A stretch of DNA of 64,000 nt, taken from contig JAIPBD010000003.1 in assembly GCA_021739765.1 (NCBI GenBank), positions 248,001-312,000 on the forward strand, given 5' to 3'. The position numbers were made by a program, and so were the translations under genes. This document shows, one piece after another, positions 1 through 8,735 of this stretch. The notes beneath the pieces are model-generated. The model ran no database searches. It was not told the DNA's origin and saw nothing but the letters and a program-made list of their open reading frames with translations. How positions within the stretch are numbered: position 1 is the first letter of the stretch; every line of letters begins with the position of its first letter. This stretch comes from Melioribacteraceae bacterium (GTDB taxonomy: Bacteria > Bacteroidota > Ignavibacteria > Ignavibacteriales > Melioribacteraceae).

Positions 1-320
1 TGAATAAATTGATGGAAAATGAGAAACTTTTCACGAATCCGGAGATGAGTCTTTCCGAGATTGCCAAAATTTTGGAAACGAACACATCTTATATTTCACA
101 CATTGTCAATCAAGAATACAACCTGAATTTCAGCAATTATATAAATAGATTCAGAATTCAAGAAGCAAAAAGAATTATCCAAACTGATCTTAATCATATC
201 TATACATTCGAAGGAATCGCAAAAGATTCAGGCTTCAAGTCGAAATCCGCTTTTAACAACGCATTTAAAAAATTCTGCGGCAAAACTCCTTCAGAATTTT
301 ATGCCGAATTTCACTCATAA
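1..320 (+). CDS. AraC-family transcriptional regulator, C-terminal part (5' end off window)
   Basis: The reading frame is open from the first base of the window, so this is the 3' end of a longer gene; the ATG at 12 is probably internal. The visible ~105 residues form a complete AraC-type DNA-binding domain. A first helix-turn-helix spans the segment MSLSEIAKILETNTSYISHI, and a second contains the family signature IAKDSGFKSKSAFNNAFKKF followed by G-x-T-P-x-E-F. In this family the missing N-terminus would carry a sensor or membrane region. Regulated genes cannot be deduced; the next plus-strand genes are a lipoprotein and a B-box-like membrane protein. Confidence 0.88.
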   Translation, partial: NKLMENEKLFTNPEMSLSEIAKILETNTSYISHIVNQEYNLNFSNYINRFRIQEAKRIIQTDLNHIYTFEGIAKDSGFKSKSAFNNAFKKFCGKTPSEFYAEFHS

Positions 321-443
321 ACCAAACCCTATTTCACCAACCCGTTCTGATTTATAAATCAATCCTATAAACGTTTGTTTTGGGCTCTTTTAGTCGTTTT
401 ATTGCATTCAGCGATCGCAAAATAAATTATTTCGGAGATTAAA

Positions 444-1052
444 ATGAGAAGAAGATTTCAACTATTAGTCAATTTAGTATTCCTTTTTACGATTCTTTCT
501 TGCGGAAACGAGAGCTCGGAATTGGCTGAAAGCAAACTTTTGGGTGCTATTCCGAGAATTGCAGATGAATACACACGGAAGACTGCAACACTCGAAAAGG
601 AAAAACAAAACGCGACGGATATCGATGAATTGGTAGAATTTTCAAATGAACTTGAACTGATGGAAAATGAGGCGAAATCAAAAATTGAGCAGGCGAAAGG
701 AAGTTTAAATTTACCGATTGAAGTGCCTTTTGAAGTGAAATCTGACATTGAAGATTACAGTGTGGTGGGCTTACAAATTTTCGATGTTCGATTTAATGAT
801 GTCGAGATTCATGCAAAAATTAAATCCAATGTTACAAGGGAGCATATCTTCGGATATCTGCAAGCAGCGGACGGCAACGGGAAAGTTTTACCTGTCGAAA
901 AGAACTGGATCGTTCTGGCAGCCGGCAACTGGAGAGACCTTAAAGTTGGCGAAGAGGCTGTAATCAAAGGTTATTATCGTGGAATTCAAAAGTTGGCGGA
1001 AGCCGAAAAGTTCATTTTTAAGTCGCGTGAAGAATGGGAAAAAGACAACTAA
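444..1052 (+). CDS. Putative lipoprotein of unknown function
   Basis: A 202-residue protein starting at an ATG preceded by a GGAG ribosome-binding site. The N-terminus is a lipoprotein signal: basic MRRR, a hydrophobic stretch and lipobox ILSC at Cys20. Residues ~45-85 are strongly charged and probably helical or coiled coil. The C-terminal half (~100-195) looks beta-rich and resembles an extracellular transport/inhibition-type fold, but I do not recognise the family. It is probably anchored to the inner or outer membrane facing the periplasm. The next gene starts 28 bp downstream, so the two are likely co-transcribed. Confidence 0.75.
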   Translation: MRRRFQLLVNLVFLFTILSCGNESSELAESKLLGAIPRIADEYTRKTATLEKEKQNATDIDELVEFSNELELMENEAKSKIEQAKGSLNLPIEVPFEVKSDIEDYSVVGLQIFDVRFNDVEIHAKIKSNVTREHIFGYLQAADGNGKVLPVEKNWIVLAAGNWRDLKVGEEAVIKGYYRGIQKLAEAEKFIFKSREEWEKDN

Positions 1053-1080
1053 CCAAATTCAAAATTAAAGGAGTTACAAA

Positions 1081-1551
1081 ATGAAATGTGCTAATCATCC
1101 CGAATCAGATGCTGTTGGAACATGTGTCGATTGTGGTAAAGGACTTTGTTCAGAGTGTTTAAATCAATATGAATTTCCAATTTGCGACAGCTGTAATTCA
1201 GTTAGAGCCGACGGCGAAAAAAAGGAACTGACAAAAAATATCGCGTTAACGGTTCTCTTTTTTGCTATCGGTTTTTATTTCGCGAACAGTTCCGCCGGAA
1301 GTTTTCAGCTTGTCGGAGGAATTGTAATCGGTTATCTGTTTGCCGGAATTCCTTGGGGATGGAGTTTTTTGAATAAAATTACACCAAGTATATTCCTATT
1401 TCTTCCATTAATAGGCTGGGTAATTTATTTCTTTATTAAGGGAATTTTATCGTTCTTTATCGGGTTTATTGCACTACCGATAAAACTATTTCAAATTTAT
1501 CGGGATAGTCAAAGATTAAAGGGAGTTTCACAATCGGTTAACATTGGTTAA
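1081..1551 (+). CDS. B-box-like zinc-finger membrane protein
   Basis: A 156-residue protein with a strong AAAGGAG ribosome-binding site. Residues 1-40 hold eight regularly spaced zinc ligands (C3, H6, C15, C18, C23, C26, C35, C38), the pattern of a bacterial B-box-type zinc finger. The rest is hydrophobic, with about three membrane segments (~52-75, 78-100, 108-140). Small proteins of this layout, a cytoplasmic zinc ribbon followed by membrane helices, are common in bacteria and have no assigned function. A hairpin terminator follows directly. Confidence 0.8.
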   Translation: MKCANHPESDAVGTCVDCGKGLCSECLNQYEFPICDSCNSVRADGEKKELTKNIALTVLFFAIGFYFANSSAGSFQLVGGIVIGYLFAGIPWGWSFLNKITPSIFLFLPLIGWVIYFFIKGILSFFIGFIALPIKLFQIYRDSQRLKGVSQSVNIG

Positions 1552-1568
1552 TCCAATTGTGATAATGG

Positions 1569-1605
1569 AGCCCGGTTTGGGAAAGTGCCGGGCTTCCTAA
1601 TTTTT
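1569..1605 (+). terminator. Rho-independent terminator between convergent genes
   Basis: AGCCCGG (1569-1575) pairs with CCGGGCT (1588-1594), a perfect 7-bp GC-rich stem, followed by a T-rich run. It sits 17 bp after the stop of the plus-strand B-box gene. It is also just beyond the 3' end of the small minus-strand ORF at 1597-1773 and may serve both directions. Confidence 0.75.
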
Positions 1606-1773
1606 ATGTTTTAATCTGTGGAAATAATAAAGATTCATAAAGCTAAAAAGAGTATAACTTAACGAAAACCAAAACTCCCAATCAAAAAATCTTACAGTCG
1701 CGTGCCCTACGAACCAAATCACACTGAAAATTGAAAACACAAAACTTATCACCAACATCAATTGATTATTCAT
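1597..1773 (-). CDS. Small membrane protein, 58 residues
   Basis: An open frame begins with ATG at 1773, overlaps the stop of the upstream minus-strand gene by 8 bp, and ends at TAG 1597 next to the terminator stem. The 58 residues start MNNQLMLVISFVFSIFSVIW and contain two hydrophobic, aromatic-rich stretches (~5-22 and ~34-52) with a basic tail (HRLKHKN). The overlap suggests translational coupling, and the frame fills the intergenic space exactly up to the terminator. No family is recognised. Coding status is inferred from position and composition only. Confidence 0.55.
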   Translation of the reverse strand: MNNQLMLVISFVFSIFSVIWFVGHATVRFFDWEFWFSLSYTLFSFMNLYYFHRLKHKN

Positions 1774-2887
1774 TTTTCCTTACCTGAGTAATTTTCCAAT
1801 TCGTCGAAAAAGTTTTCCCACGGTCTGTTGAACTTTGAGCAAACCACGAAAATTTATCTTTTTCAATATCATAAAAAGTGAAATAACTGAAAGAAGGTTT
1901 AGAGTTATCCGAATTAAAAAAAGTTAGAATGATTTTATCGCCTTCTTTACGCCCGCCAAAATACAGCATTGAGTTAAATCTGTTGGTCAGGTACAGGCAC
2001 TCCCACCTTCTTTCAACCCGGTTATACAAACGAACTATTGTTGTTGCCGCCTCAGGTAAACTTGAATCGACTTCATACCAGTTGTGTTCCATAACTGCGT
2101 TGCCGTTTAAGACATAAACTCCGGACCCGTTTGACGGCCACTTCGCTGTTTGTCCATTTGGGAATGTAAATTCTTGGTGAGCCGTCCAATCACCGATAAG
2201 AAAGTCAAACTCAGCAGATTCCGGAACACGGTTTGGCTGTGCTGTTCCAAAAGATTCGTTATAAAAGAATGATTGATCAATTTCCTTGTTTGCGGTGTAT
2301 GTCCGTTCTTCCATTATCTTCCAATTATTTGAATGTAAGACCGAAGTTTCGAGTAAAGTTTTAATCAGATTTTTCGATGTATAATCGATAGTTAGTCTTT
2401 TTTCAATTATGTCCACACCACCATTTGAACGGACCGCATTTTTTAAGATCAGTTTGCCATTGTCTTCGGCACCATCAAAAATGGCGACAGATTCCAAATA
2501 ACTGTTTGCAATTCCAATATTCCAACGTTTTGCGGCAAGATTGAACGCATAAAACGTAATTGTATTTAGTTCGTTTTCCTCTCCGTCATAATTTTGAACA
2601 TGAACTTTTTCAGCGACACTATGTCCTCTATTTTGATAATAAAAAAACGCAATACCATTGGATTCGTGAACTGTTGAATCGGATGTGGCTTTTCTGATTT
2701 TTACGTTCCAATTTCCAATCAATGGGCGGAGTTTTTTAAGCTCAGGATTAGTCGAAGCACTTTCCATCTCAAGCGAAAGACCTTTATCGAAAATATTTCC
2801 GTCTCTAAGTTTATAATCCAAAGATTGTGTGTAGGAAACTGACAAAAGGGAAAAGGTGAGAAAAAGAATGGGAAAAATTCTCTTCAT
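1766..2887 (-). CDS. Secreted protein with two DUF1579-like domains
   Basis: A 373-residue protein with a clean signal peptide (MKRIFPILFLTFSLLSVSYT) and an ideal AGGAGTAATTATG start context. The body contains two related halves, each opening with the same motif: LRPLIGNWNVKIRK near residue 54 and FDFLIGDWTAHQEF near 228. These are followed by beta-rich stretches with matching F-Y and W residues. The L-I-G-x-W opening is typical of DUF1579/lipocalin-like calycin domains that may bind small ligands. The protein is probably periplasmic or exported; the ligand is unknown. It probably arose by internal duplication. Confidence 0.75.
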   Translation of the reverse strand: MKRIFPILFLTFSLLSVSYTQSLDYKLRDGNIFDKGLSLEMESASTNPELKKLRPLIGNWNVKIRKATSDSTVHESNGIAFFYYQNRGHSVAEKVHVQNYDGEENELNTITFYAFNLAAKRWNIGIANSYLESVAIFDGAEDNGKLILKNAVRSNGGVDIIEKRLTIDYTSKNLIKTLLETSVLHSNNWKIMEERTYTANKEIDQSFFYNESFGTAQPNRVPESAEFDFLIGDWTAHQEFTFPNGQTAKWPSNGSGVYVLNGNAVMEHNWYEVDSSLPEAATTIVRLYNRVERRWECLYLTNRFNSMLYFGGRKEGDKIILTFFNSDNSKPSFSYFTFYDIEKDKFSWFAQSSTDRGKTFSTNWKITQVRKNE

Positions 2888-3006
2888 AATTACTCCTATT
2901 AATGAGACAACGTGCCTTTTTAGACGGTGTTTATTCTCGTTGGTTTGGTGTCAAATTTTTTCTCTTTTTACTCACTGCAAATTGAAAAATACAATTTATT
3001 AACGAC

Positions 3007-3957
3007 CTAATTTTGTTCAGATTCATAGAGCGTAAGAAAAACCGGTCCACCTTCGTACAAAGAATCCTTTGTTAATTGAGTTACATTTTTGCTGGCGAAA
3101 TCCATAAGAAATATATCATAGTTGCCGGTCTCATCATTGCCGTCATACGCCAAATATTTTCCGTCGTAAGACCACGAATGATAAATTTCCTCGGTTGAAT
3201 CGGGAGTAATTTGCCGCAGATTTTCCCCGTCGGGATCAATCGCAAAAATACTGTAATTCCCGTTTTGCTTTGATGGATATGAAATAAAATTATGATTCGG
3301 CTCCCAGGATGGTGGTCCGGCATGGTAACCGTGCTGCGGAATTGAAGAATCATCCGGAGGGTAGTTTGTCAGTTGTAAACGGTTCGAACCATCAGAATCC
3401 ATGATCCAAAGTTCATCAATTCCCGATTCTTTTGATCTAAACACAATTTTATCACCTTCGGGAGAAAATACCGGATCATTCTCGTAAATGTTGTTGTCAG
3501 TCAGCCGTTTTAATACTTTTCCATTATTGTCGATTAAATAAAGTTCGTTTTTTTCTCCATCCAAATATGATGTAACAACAAACTCGGATTCGTTTTTTCT
3601 GCTTGCGAACCAGGAATCATGCAGAAAAAAATCGGTAATTCTTCGGACATTCTCTCCGTTACAGTCCATTTCATACAATAAATATTTGCGGTACGTTGTA
3701 TCCCGATCCGATAAAAAATATATTTTTTCTCCGGAGGTATAATAAGCCCAATCAACAGCTTTATGATTGGAAATGTTCTTTTTATCTGAGCCGTCGAGAT
3801 TCATTCTGAAAATCTCATAATTATCATTTTGTTCATCCACGAGCACATTGTAAAGCAGATATTGTTTGGGTTCTTTCTTTGCTGCCTCTTCTTTACACGA
3901 GATCAACAGGAGTAAAACCGCAAAGAGAGTTGGAGCGAATGGATATTTTAATCTCAT
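3007..3957 (-). CDS. TolB-like beta-propeller lipoprotein (PD40 repeats)
   Basis: I start the gene at the ATG at 3957, not the upstream alternative, because this gives a proper lipoprotein signal (MRLKYPFAPTLFAVLLLLISC) and overlaps the upstream stop in an ATGA. The ~316-residue protein contains at least five PD40 (TolB-type) blades, seen as repeats such as YEIFRMNLDGSDKKNIS, ELWIMDSDGSNRLQLT, SIFAIDPDGENLRQIT and DIFLMDFASKNVTQLT. These form a six-bladed propeller likely used for protein-protein contact in the periplasm. Its partner is not identifiable; it is probably co-expressed with the DUF1761 membrane protein upstream. Confidence 0.85.
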   Translation of the reverse strand: MRLKYPFAPTLFAVLLLLISCKEEAAKKEPKQYLLYNVLVDEQNDNYEIFRMNLDGSDKKNISNHKAVDWAYYTSGEKIYFLSDRDTTYRKYLLYEMDCNGENVRRITDFFLHDSWFASRKNESEFVVTSYLDGEKNELYLIDNNGKVLKRLTDNNIYENDPVFSPEGDKIVFRSKESGIDELWIMDSDGSNRLQLTNYPPDDSSIPQHGYHAGPPSWEPNHNFISYPSKQNGNYSIFAIDPDGENLRQITPDSTEEIYHSWSYDGKYLAYDGNDETGNYDIFLMDFASKNVTQLTKDSLYEGGPVFLTLYESEQN

Positions 3958-4361
3958 CGCCAAGCTCCGATAATTAGTCCTTTTAACGCAAATGCGACAG
4001 TTATATAACCGCAATTAATAAGAATATATTTCCAAGATTTCATTTCAAAAAGTGAGACTGTTGCAAAAGCTAATGATGCCCAACCAAGACCGGCAAGAAT
4101 ACCTGCGGAAAGTCCCCACATCGTGTCGGTGTTAGCATCACCAAGAAAGAATGCGAGGTTATAAGAAATTATTAATGAAAAAATAAAAGTCATACCGTAT
4201 GTTTTTGCCGGATTGATTTTTTTCAATATTTCGTTGGTCAGTTTGTTTTCATCTTTCCAAGCTTTATAGAATAGTAATGGTGAATACCAAAGAGCGCCTA
4301 CCGCAAAATCGGAGATTGCAGCTACAATAACCGCAAAATGATTTATATACATATCTTCCAT
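3954..4361 (-). CDS. DUF1761 family membrane protein
   Basis: The chosen ATG at 4361 has a GGAGGA ribosome-binding site 5 nt upstream; the longer frame (to 4397) lacks one. The ~135-residue product has four predicted membrane helices. The first helix carries the DUF1761 hallmark: NHFAVIVAAISDFAVGALWYSP followed by LLFYKAW. DUF1761 proteins are small integral membrane proteins of unknown function, frequent in Bacteroidota. The stop overlaps the start of the propeller lipoprotein by 4 bp, so the two are translated as a unit. Confidence 0.85.
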   Translation of the reverse strand: MEDMYINHFAVIVAAISDFAVGALWYSPLLFYKAWKDENKLTNEILKKINPAKTYGMTFIFSLIISYNLAFFLGDANTDTMWGLSAGILAGLGWASLAFATVSLFEMKSWKYILINCGYITVAFALKGLIIGAWR

Positions 4362-4438
4362 CGAGTCCTCCAAATAATTAGTTGAATTTGAAAGCAAATC
4401 TATTTTGAAATAGAATGAAGATATTGGAAAAAATTTAC

Positions 4439-5257
4439 CTAATCGATAGGTATATAATTTATAAATTCACCCTTTTCTTGAATATACGTAGTAGGATTGA
4501 TGCCCGAAAACTTCTTAAAATCATTAATAAAATGAGCCTGATCATAATAGCCAAGTTCGAGCGCGAGGTTAGACCAATTTAGATTTTTCTTATTCCCGAT
4601 CTCCACCAAAACTTTTTGAAACTTTATAATTCTGGAAAAATATTTTGGAGTAAGCCCGACTTGTTTTTCAAAAAGATGAATAAAATGTTTATGGCTGTAG
4701 CCGATCTTTTGTCTTATTTCAGCGATTGTCAAATTACATGAATCGGAAGTTAATTGATCCAATGCGAACCGAATACTTGGGTCGGGTTCGGTAAAAGTTT
4801 TCGACAGGGACTTGAAGAAATTGTCCGCAACGATGAATTTTTTGGTTGGAGAATCAGCCTCCAGCAATTGCTCTCTAAAGGATAAAAATCCGTTACCGAG
4901 AATCAAATCTGCCTGTACAACTTTACCCGATACTTCGTTTATTGGAAAATCAAAAAACGGCACCGTTCCGCCGGGCTTGAATTGAACAACGAACATATCG
5001 GAATTATTTGCCGAATCAAAAGTTAAGTAGTCCTTTTTTACTCCTGAAAGCCAGCCATATTTATAAGATTCCAGAACCTTTAAAGTCGAATTTTCATAGA
5101 CGTTTTTCGGTGATTCCGTAAGATCAATTACCATATAGACTGAACCGTCCGGGAACATCCTATCCTTACTGTGCGGTGAGGTAAATCCGGAATGATAGAC
5201 AAAATTTTCAATGAATTGATCTAAAGGGAAAGATGGTCTGTGAGTTCTAAGAATCAT
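4439..5257 (-). CDS. AraC-family transcriptional regulator with DUF6597-like N-terminus
   Basis: A 272-residue protein. Residues 1-130 resemble the DUF6597 sensor domain found in many Bacteroidota AraC proteins (early H-R-P-x-F-P-L-D-Q-F-I-x-N pattern, later MFPDGS and KPGGTVPFF). Residues ~165-265 are the double helix-turn-helix AraC domain, including IAEIRQKIGYSHKHFIHLFE and LALELGYYDQAHFINDFKKF. It lies 77 bp upstream of the DUF1761/propeller pair on the same strand, so it may control it or its own promoter. The ligand is unknown. Confidence 0.88.
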   Translation of the reverse strand: MILRTHRPSFPLDQFIENFVYHSGFTSPHSKDRMFPDGSVYMVIDLTESPKNVYENSTLKVLESYKYGWLSGVKKDYLTFDSANNSDMFVVQFKPGGTVPFFDFPINEVSGKVVQADLILGNGFLSFREQLLEADSPTKKFIVADNFFKSLSKTFTEPDPSIRFALDQLTSDSCNLTIAEIRQKIGYSHKHFIHLFEKQVGLTPKYFSRIIKFQKVLVEIGNKKNLNWSNLALELGYYDQAHFINDFKKFSGINPTTYIQEKGEFINYIPID

Positions 5258-5432
5258 AAATCACATTTAATTTCGATAATTATTTAATCTAAAGAAGAAT
5301 TCCTTAAAAAAATAGTAAGTATCGAATTTTATTTATCAACACCGGCACACAAATTCGGAGAATTGTTTTTGAATAGAAATCCGAAACCTCCCATAATTCT
5401 CTTTCAGCGATTCTCCTTCAAATCCGAAATTC

Positions 5433-6473
5433 TTATTTAAGTATCGTCATTTTTCGAACTTCACTAAAATTCCCGACCTGTAAACGGTAGAAATATATTC
5501 CGCTCGGTAATCCCGTGGCGTCAAAATTTACCGAATAAAATCCGGGTGATTTGCTTTCGTTCACGAGTGTCGCGATTTCATTGCCCAAAACGTTAAAGAC
5601 TTTTAAACTGACATTTGCGCCGGACGCATCGAATGCATTAACTACCGGGATTGTGTATGTAATAGTCGTGTTCGGGTTAAACGGATTCGGATAATTTTGT
5701 TCAAGTTTGAATTCAGACGGTACAGTACTTTTTGCTTCGAGACTCGTGATGGTTAAATCTGAATATGAAATAATTTCAGATTGATAAACATCCTTACTTC
5801 CGGCGCTTTGTACAAAAACTACAAACGCGAGGTTTGAAGTCTGCCAGCCATCGCTTAAAGTTATAAGTTTCGAAACTTCTTGATTATTCGTAACCGGCAA
5901 ACTTTCACCGTTTCCGCCGGTAATCATTTTTCGCATAACGTGTGTGTGATTTGAAATTCCGTTTACGCCAGTGTAATTAACATCTTCAACAACAATAAAA
6001 TGAATAACAAAATCGCCTCCCGTTACCATTTGCTCCATTGTGATGTCGGCTTTTAATTCTACATCTGCTCCGCTTTTTGTTCCACTTAGATTTATTTGAA
6101 CAGGTGTTTTCGTCGCGGTTAAAGAATTTAACTTACTTGCCCAAGTGCTGTAACTCCCGGATTGAGTTTCGCCATCAAAAAATGCGCGCGGCGTACTCGA
6201 AAACGGTCCGTAGTAATTATTCCGTGCTGCGGCATCTGCCGGATTTGCATTGTTCAAAGGATCATTCGAATATGGAAAACTCATATGGTAATAGATGTAT
6301 CTTATTTGATCGGCGCCCGGTTGTGAATTAAGATATGAGTTTAATGTCGAATGAGCAGCCGGACATAAAACACAATGAGAGTTTGTAAATATTTCTACAA
6401 GCACATTCCTATCAAAAGATTGAGCATTGAGAATTGAAACCGAAAATATCAGAAATAGAAAAAGCTTTTTCAT
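5433..6473 (-). CDS. Omp28-like thioredoxin-fold protein with T9SS sorting domain
   Basis: A 346-residue protein. Signal peptide at 1-18. Residues ~20-240 match the Omp28-related family, with a thioredoxin-like beginning (VLVEIFTNSHCVLCPAAHS) that keeps a C-x-x-C pair (C34, C37). Residues ~255-346 form a type A T9SS sorting domain (EFKLEQNYPNPFNPNTTIT ... ending MTILK). The protein should be exported through the T9SS to the cell surface or medium. It is the last gene of a three-gene operon with a DUF6029-like barrel protein (8-bp gap) and a TlpA-like thioredoxin, so thiol-disulfide chemistry at the surface is a reasonable inference. Confidence 0.88.
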   Translation of the reverse strand: MKKLFLFLIFSVSILNAQSFDRNVLVEIFTNSHCVLCPAAHSTLNSYLNSQPGADQIRYIYYHMSFPYSNDPLNNANPADAAARNNYYGPFSSTPRAFFDGETQSGSYSTWASKLNSLTATKTPVQINLSGTKSGADVELKADITMEQMVTGGDFVIHFIVVEDVNYTGVNGISNHTHVMRKMITGGNGESLPVTNNQEVSKLITLSDGWQTSNLAFVVFVQSAGSKDVYQSEIISYSDLTITSLEAKSTVPSEFKLEQNYPNPFNPNTTITYTIPVVNAFDASGANVSLKVFNVLGNEIATLVNESKSPGFYSVNFDATGLPSGIYFYRLQVGNFSEVRKMTILK

Positions 6474-6481
6474 ATTTCCCC

Positions 6482-8098
6482 CTAATTTATGGTACTTATT
6501 AAATTCATTCTAAAACCTGAAAACGGCTGGATATATCTGCAAACACCATTTGAACAAGTTTGTCCGCCACGTTCCCGTCCCACCGAAAATGAGATAGTAT
6601 TTTGCTGGTTGATTCGATAACCGGCTTCGAATGTAAACCAGTCTTGCCTTTCGCTGAGATCGTATTCGTTTGTTGAATATTCGTAACGCAGACTTACATT
6701 TAATTTTGAGTAGAGGCTCCATAAAGTCGAGACAAAATGATTTGCGTATTCGGGCTGAGCCGAATTAAAATTATCCTCTACCGATTCAAATTCGTATTGC
6801 AGAGTTGTTGAAATTTCCCTGTTAAATATGTGCTGAATATAAACCGGAAATATTAACGATTCGAGTTTATGCGATCCGGCAATTCCGGTGAAATCGTTGT
6901 AAAGTTGCTTTGAGCGTTGAGCGATTCCGAATTTTATTGAAGTAAAATAATCCGGCGAATACTCGGCCTCGAAATAATATTCCCAATAAGGAGAGTATTG
7001 ATCTTGAAGCGAAGGCAAATAATTTCCACTCCTTTCGGCAACTTCAAACTCGTATCCGTTTGGTTTTAAATCAAAAGAATTATGCCGGCTCGAAACCGAA
7101 GCATTTAAACTCAGGAATATTTGTTCGTTCAATGCGTAATAAATTTCAGCTTGCAGCCCTACTTCATCATTAAAATCAACTTCGTGAATTGCGCGCGAAA
7201 GGAATAGTTTGCTGTGTTCTTTTTGCGCAATTGGAGGATTTTGTGTCGGCAACATTCTCGAAGGACGTTCAAAGTCATTCCGGCTGTAAGGATCCTTTTC
7301 ATCAAAAAGATAGTTTTTGTAATCGAGGATAATCCCCAATCCGTCTCCGCTATAACTCAGAGAAGAGTAGATTGCGAATCCATTTGCCGTTTCAATGTTT
7401 TTTACATTTGTCCATTTCGATGCGTAGTTAAAAAAGAAATCGAATTCTTTGTATGTTAAACCGAAATAAAACTCCGGTATCTCCGATTTTGTTTCTGTCA
7501 CTTCAGGAAGAAAATTTGAAGGCAATTCACCTTTGGCGGAAACAAACGATATTCCGGCATTCAAATATTCGTTGAATTCATATTCAATATTAGCAGCGGT
7601 TAAATGGTAATCCTCTTCCCTCCAGTAGTTTATGGAATCGGCGTATTCAATTTTACCATTCAATAAAGAGATTTTCAATCCGGCAATTTCGTATTTGGCT
7701 TTAATACCATCCATCCATGTATCGTATGCCAATCCCCGTTCTTCGAACAAATTAAGCGCCAGCCCTTTTCCATAAAGCTCAGAGAAATTGCCCAGCCTGA
7801 CAAATAAATCGGAGTTGTTGTATTCAATAAATCTTCTTTTTAATCCGGTGTATTTTTGTCCGACCTCGGGCGGTTCGTCATAAAGGAAACGAAATCCGGC
7901 GGTAAAATTATACGGCAATCCTAATCGTCCATCGCTGATAATTTCTCGATAAACTAAATCACTTTTGATTCCAACAATCGATTGCTCACCATTTCCGTAC
8001 CTTACTTGCGTTGTTAATGATGGATGAAACTGAGCAATTAAATTCGAAAATGGAAGAATCGCCAACAGGAAAATTGAGGCTAATATTTTTTTGATCAT
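6482..8098 (-). CDS. Outer-membrane beta-barrel protein, DUF6029-like
   Basis: A 538-residue protein with signal peptide MIKKILASIFLLAILPFSNLIA and long runs of alternating hydrophobic/polar strands rich in Tyr and Phe throughout, as expected for an outer-membrane barrel. From memory it resembles DUF6029, a Bacteroidota family often beside Omp28-like proteins. The early segment with VRLGNFSELYGKGLALN is characteristic. It overlaps the upstream TlpA-like gene by 4 bp and precedes the Omp28-like gene by 8 bp. The role is unknown; it could be a surface partner or channel for the Omp28-like protein. Confidence 0.72.
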   Translation of the reverse strand: MIKKILASIFLLAILPFSNLIAQFHPSLTTQVRYGNGEQSIVGIKSDLVYREIISDGRLGLPYNFTAGFRFLYDEPPEVGQKYTGLKRRFIEYNNSDLFVRLGNFSELYGKGLALNLFEERGLAYDTWMDGIKAKYEIAGLKISLLNGKIEYADSINYWREEDYHLTAANIEYEFNEYLNAGISFVSAKGELPSNFLPEVTETKSEIPEFYFGLTYKEFDFFFNYASKWTNVKNIETANGFAIYSSLSYSGDGLGIILDYKNYLFDEKDPYSRNDFERPSRMLPTQNPPIAQKEHSKLFLSRAIHEVDFNDEVGLQAEIYYALNEQIFLSLNASVSSRHNSFDLKPNGYEFEVAERSGNYLPSLQDQYSPYWEYYFEAEYSPDYFTSIKFGIAQRSKQLYNDFTGIAGSHKLESLIFPVYIQHIFNREISTTLQYEFESVEDNFNSAQPEYANHFVSTLWSLYSKLNVSLRYEYSTNEYDLSERQDWFTFEAGYRINQQNTISFSVGRERGGQTCSNGVCRYIQPFSGFRMNLISTIN

Positions 8099-8583
8099 TC
8101 TTTCGAAAGCACTTTCTTAATTTCTTCTTCAAGTTGAAACTCATCACCGGGAAAATATCCTGTGCTCTGATAAACAATTTCCCCTTTTTGATTAAAAAGA
8201 ATATTTGTCGGTAAAATTTGAGCATTAAATTCTTCGTAAAGGGTTTTGTCGGGATCGAGCACAATGTTGTACGAAATTTCCCGCGTAGAAATATATGTTT
8301 TTATTTTTGCCAGACTTCTCGGTGTATCTTGATTTATACCAAGAATTCTGAAACCTTGCGATTGATACTTTTCATAAAGTTGATCCAAAGCTTTCATTTC
8401 AGCAAGACACGGAGTACACCAAAGCGCCCAGAAATTTACAAGGACAGGGCCTTCGGAATAAATTTCTTCGAAGGATTGTTTTTCTCCATCAAGAATTTCA
8501 ACCGTAAAATCCTTTGACGATTGCGCGAAAATGCATGAAGATATTATCAGCAGAAAAATGATAATTGCGGGATTAAATCTCAT
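8095..8583 (-). CDS. TlpA-like thioredoxin-family protein
   Basis: A 162-residue periplasmic thiol-disulfide protein. The N-terminal signal may be a lipoprotein signal (IISSC, Cys17) or a Sec signal cut after FA-Q. The active site is WALWCTPC with C56 and C59, and the cis-Pro loop appears as AQILPTNILF. The insert typical of TlpA/ResA proteins is present (GFRILGINQDTPRSLAKIK). It is the first gene of an operon with the DUF6029-like barrel and the Omp28-like CxxC protein. An inferred role is to keep exported cysteines of this operon or other periplasmic proteins reduced. Confidence 0.88.
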   Translation of the reverse strand: MRFNPAIIIFLLIISSCIFAQSSKDFTVEILDGEKQSFEEIYSEGPVLVNFWALWCTPCLAEMKALDQLYEKYQSQGFRILGINQDTPRSLAKIKTYISTREISYNIVLDPDKTLYEEFNAQILPTNILFNQKGEIVYQSTGYFPGDEFQLEEEIKKVLSKE

Positions 8584-8667
8584 ACCCTTTGTCTTTTTTT
8601 ATAGAAGATAGATAATTAGAAAGAGTATGTAAATATCAATTCTTATGGACTATTAAAATGTCGCCCA

Positions 8668-8693
8668 TACGATAACTCTATTGAGTTATCGTA
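8668..8693. repeat. Perfect 11-bp inverted repeat, terminator-like
   Basis: TACGATAACTC (8668-8678), loop TATT, then GAGTTATCGTA (8683-8693). It lies 43 bp beyond the stop of the GH26-like gene and ~85 bp upstream of the TlpA-like start. No strong T-run follows on either strand, so it may be a weak terminator or a regulatory hairpin in the leader of the TlpA operon. Confidence 0.6.
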
Positions 8694-8735
8694 AAGACGA
8701 TTCCAGATAATTGAAGCGGTTGGGTTAAATTTTTG

